Assembly: GCF_001889525.1 (NCBI RefSeq)
Contig: NZ_CP018192.1
Span: forward strand, 496,001-560,000
Direction of reading: 5' to 3'
DNA from: Granulibacter bethesdensis
GTDB taxonomy: Bacteria; Pseudomonadota; Alphaproteobacteria; Acetobacterales; Acetobacteraceae
Length of the DNA: 64,000 bases
A program made the translations under genes and the position numbers. Of the stretch, positions 63,309 through 64,000 are shown one piece after another (the stretch's first letter is position 1; every line of letters starts with the position of its first letter). The notes below the pieces were generated by a model. That model was not told where the DNA came from and did no database searches. It saw nothing but the letters and a program-made list of their open reading frames with translations.

Positions 63309-64000
63309 TCAGAAGGACAGAAGCCTGCCACGTCTGGCGAGCAGATCCTGAAGCGCCCGAATGACTGGAAACGGCTCCTGATTCATGTTTCCACCCAGCA
63401 CATCATGGGCTGCCTGTTCCTGTTCGACGATCCAGCGATCCTCGCTGAAGATGCGCTCGGTGAACCAGCCCAGTAAAGGCCAGGCCACGTGCAGCAGAAA
63501 GGCTGCACGTGGCTTCTTGACCGATAACAGGCCAAAAGTCCGAATGCGTTTCTGATCCTTGTCCACCGGCACATAGACGATCCACAACTGCATCACCCGG
63601 TCCGATTTCAGGTCGATCGTCAGGCGTTGATAAGGATAATCGGTGCGGATTGTCATCAGGCTGTCATTCGGTTCGGCCTTGCCTTCCCGCGTTCCGAAAA
63701 TCAGTCTTTCCCCCAGCGGTTGCCGCCCCGCCGTTCGGGCGAAACTGTATCGCACTTCCAGCCAGTCTTCGCCGGTATCATGGCCCAGATAACGCGGCCT
63801 GATCTGTCCCATCTGTTTCCGGTGTAAAAACTGATGGTTCATATCAATCAGGTTTTCATGCATGAAGCTGTAATGGCAGGCCACCTCCCGCCCGAAACGC
63901 CGTGTCCGATAGGCTGGGTCGCTTATTGATGGCAGCGCGGGAAGCGGGGTCATTTCAGCGCGGGCCGCATCGCCCGGAAAGATGAAAACCAGCCCCTCTT
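63309..64000 (-). CDS. Rieske-type aromatic ring-hydroxylating oxygenase, C-terminal part, cut by the window edge
   Basis: The frame is open past the right edge, and the visible 230 residues begin with EGLVFIFPGDAARAEM, as in the region just after a Rieske domain. The catalytic-domain motif HYSFMHENLIDMNHQFLHRK supplies the iron ligands (Asn, His, Asp, His pattern of the D-x2-H-x4-H type). Downstream, RTFGLLSVKKP and ERIFSEDRWIVEQEQAA match the PaO/VanA-like oxygenases. The Rieske [2Fe-2S] domain itself lies beyond the window. The substrate is unknown. Confidence 0.8.
   Translation of the reverse strand, partial: EGLVFIFPGDAARAEMTPLPALPSISDPAYRTRRFGREVACHYSFMHENLIDMNHQFLHRKQMGQIRPRYLGHDTGEDWLEVRYSFARTAGRQPLGERLIFGTREGKAEPNDSLMTIRTDYPYQRLTIDLKSDRVMQLWIVYVPVDKDQKRIRTFGLLSVKKPRAAFLLHVAWPLLGWFTERIFSEDRWIVEQEQAAHDVLGGNMNQEPFPVIRALQDLLARRGRLLSF

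Overview
This 64 kb window is a chromosomal segment of a moderately GC-rich alphaproteobacterium, most probably an acetic acid bacterium (Acetobacteraceae; Granulibacter is my best guess, by protein style only, with no database search). The signs are a bacterial type A RNase P RNA, COQ9 next to peptide deformylase and rpsU, a PhaA/PhaB pair, isocitrate lyase divergent from a RamB/ScfR-type regulator, and an autotransporter-type heptosyltransferase. Coding density is high. I saw no insertion sequence, integrase, tRNA or rRNA gene.

Layout. 1-11,460 (minus strand) is a division and cell wall (dcw) cluster, read right to left as mraZ, rsmH, ftsL-like, ftsI, murE, murF, mraY, murD, ftsW and the start of murG. 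Nearly every junction is an ATGA or TGATG overlap. Four TGGG boxes spaced 10 bp apart lie upstream of mraZ. 11,850-15,740 holds rnpB and a minus-strand group: cell wall amidase, TerB/J-domain protein, YdcF-like protein and a SAM methyltransferase. 15,857-25,100 (plus) holds a SpoU methyltransferase, an IalB-like secreted protein overlapping rlmN, a thiolase, a large Na+/H+ antiporter with a cyclic-nucleotide-binding tail, acetoacetyl-CoA reductase and a porin. 25,161-32,837 carries small metabolic genes (cupin, GST, gloB), a methyltransferase and lipoprotein pair, the heptosyltransferase, tadA, and an amidotransferase-rluB-rsmD operon.

33,000-33,900 is an AT-rich island with two tiny convergent genes whose products share an I-x-D-x-x-L-E-E-V-x-G-G motif typical of double-glycine leader peptides. 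This is the most likely undescribed system here. Next, on the minus strand, come a multi-pass glycosyltransferase-like protein, mutL, a DUF3035-type lipoprotein, lspA, ileS and ribF. On the plus strand are pepF and a class A acid phosphatase. The AT-rich gap at 45,267-45,604 has a long perfect inverted repeat and two CRISPR-repeat-like palindromes exactly 61 bp apart.

The last third has purF-cvpA (minus), a Na/Pi cotransporter, minCDE with two small envelope proteins, a monooxygenase-like protein, a GT4 glycosyltransferase, an ABC exporter, rpsU, def-COQ9, and a transglutaminase-OsmC pair. It ends with aceA divergent from its probable regulator, a hypothetical gene and a truncated Rieske oxygenase gene. 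The main themes are peptidoglycan synthesis and septum placement, translation and RNA modification, C2/C4 carbon and PHB metabolism, and the envelope.
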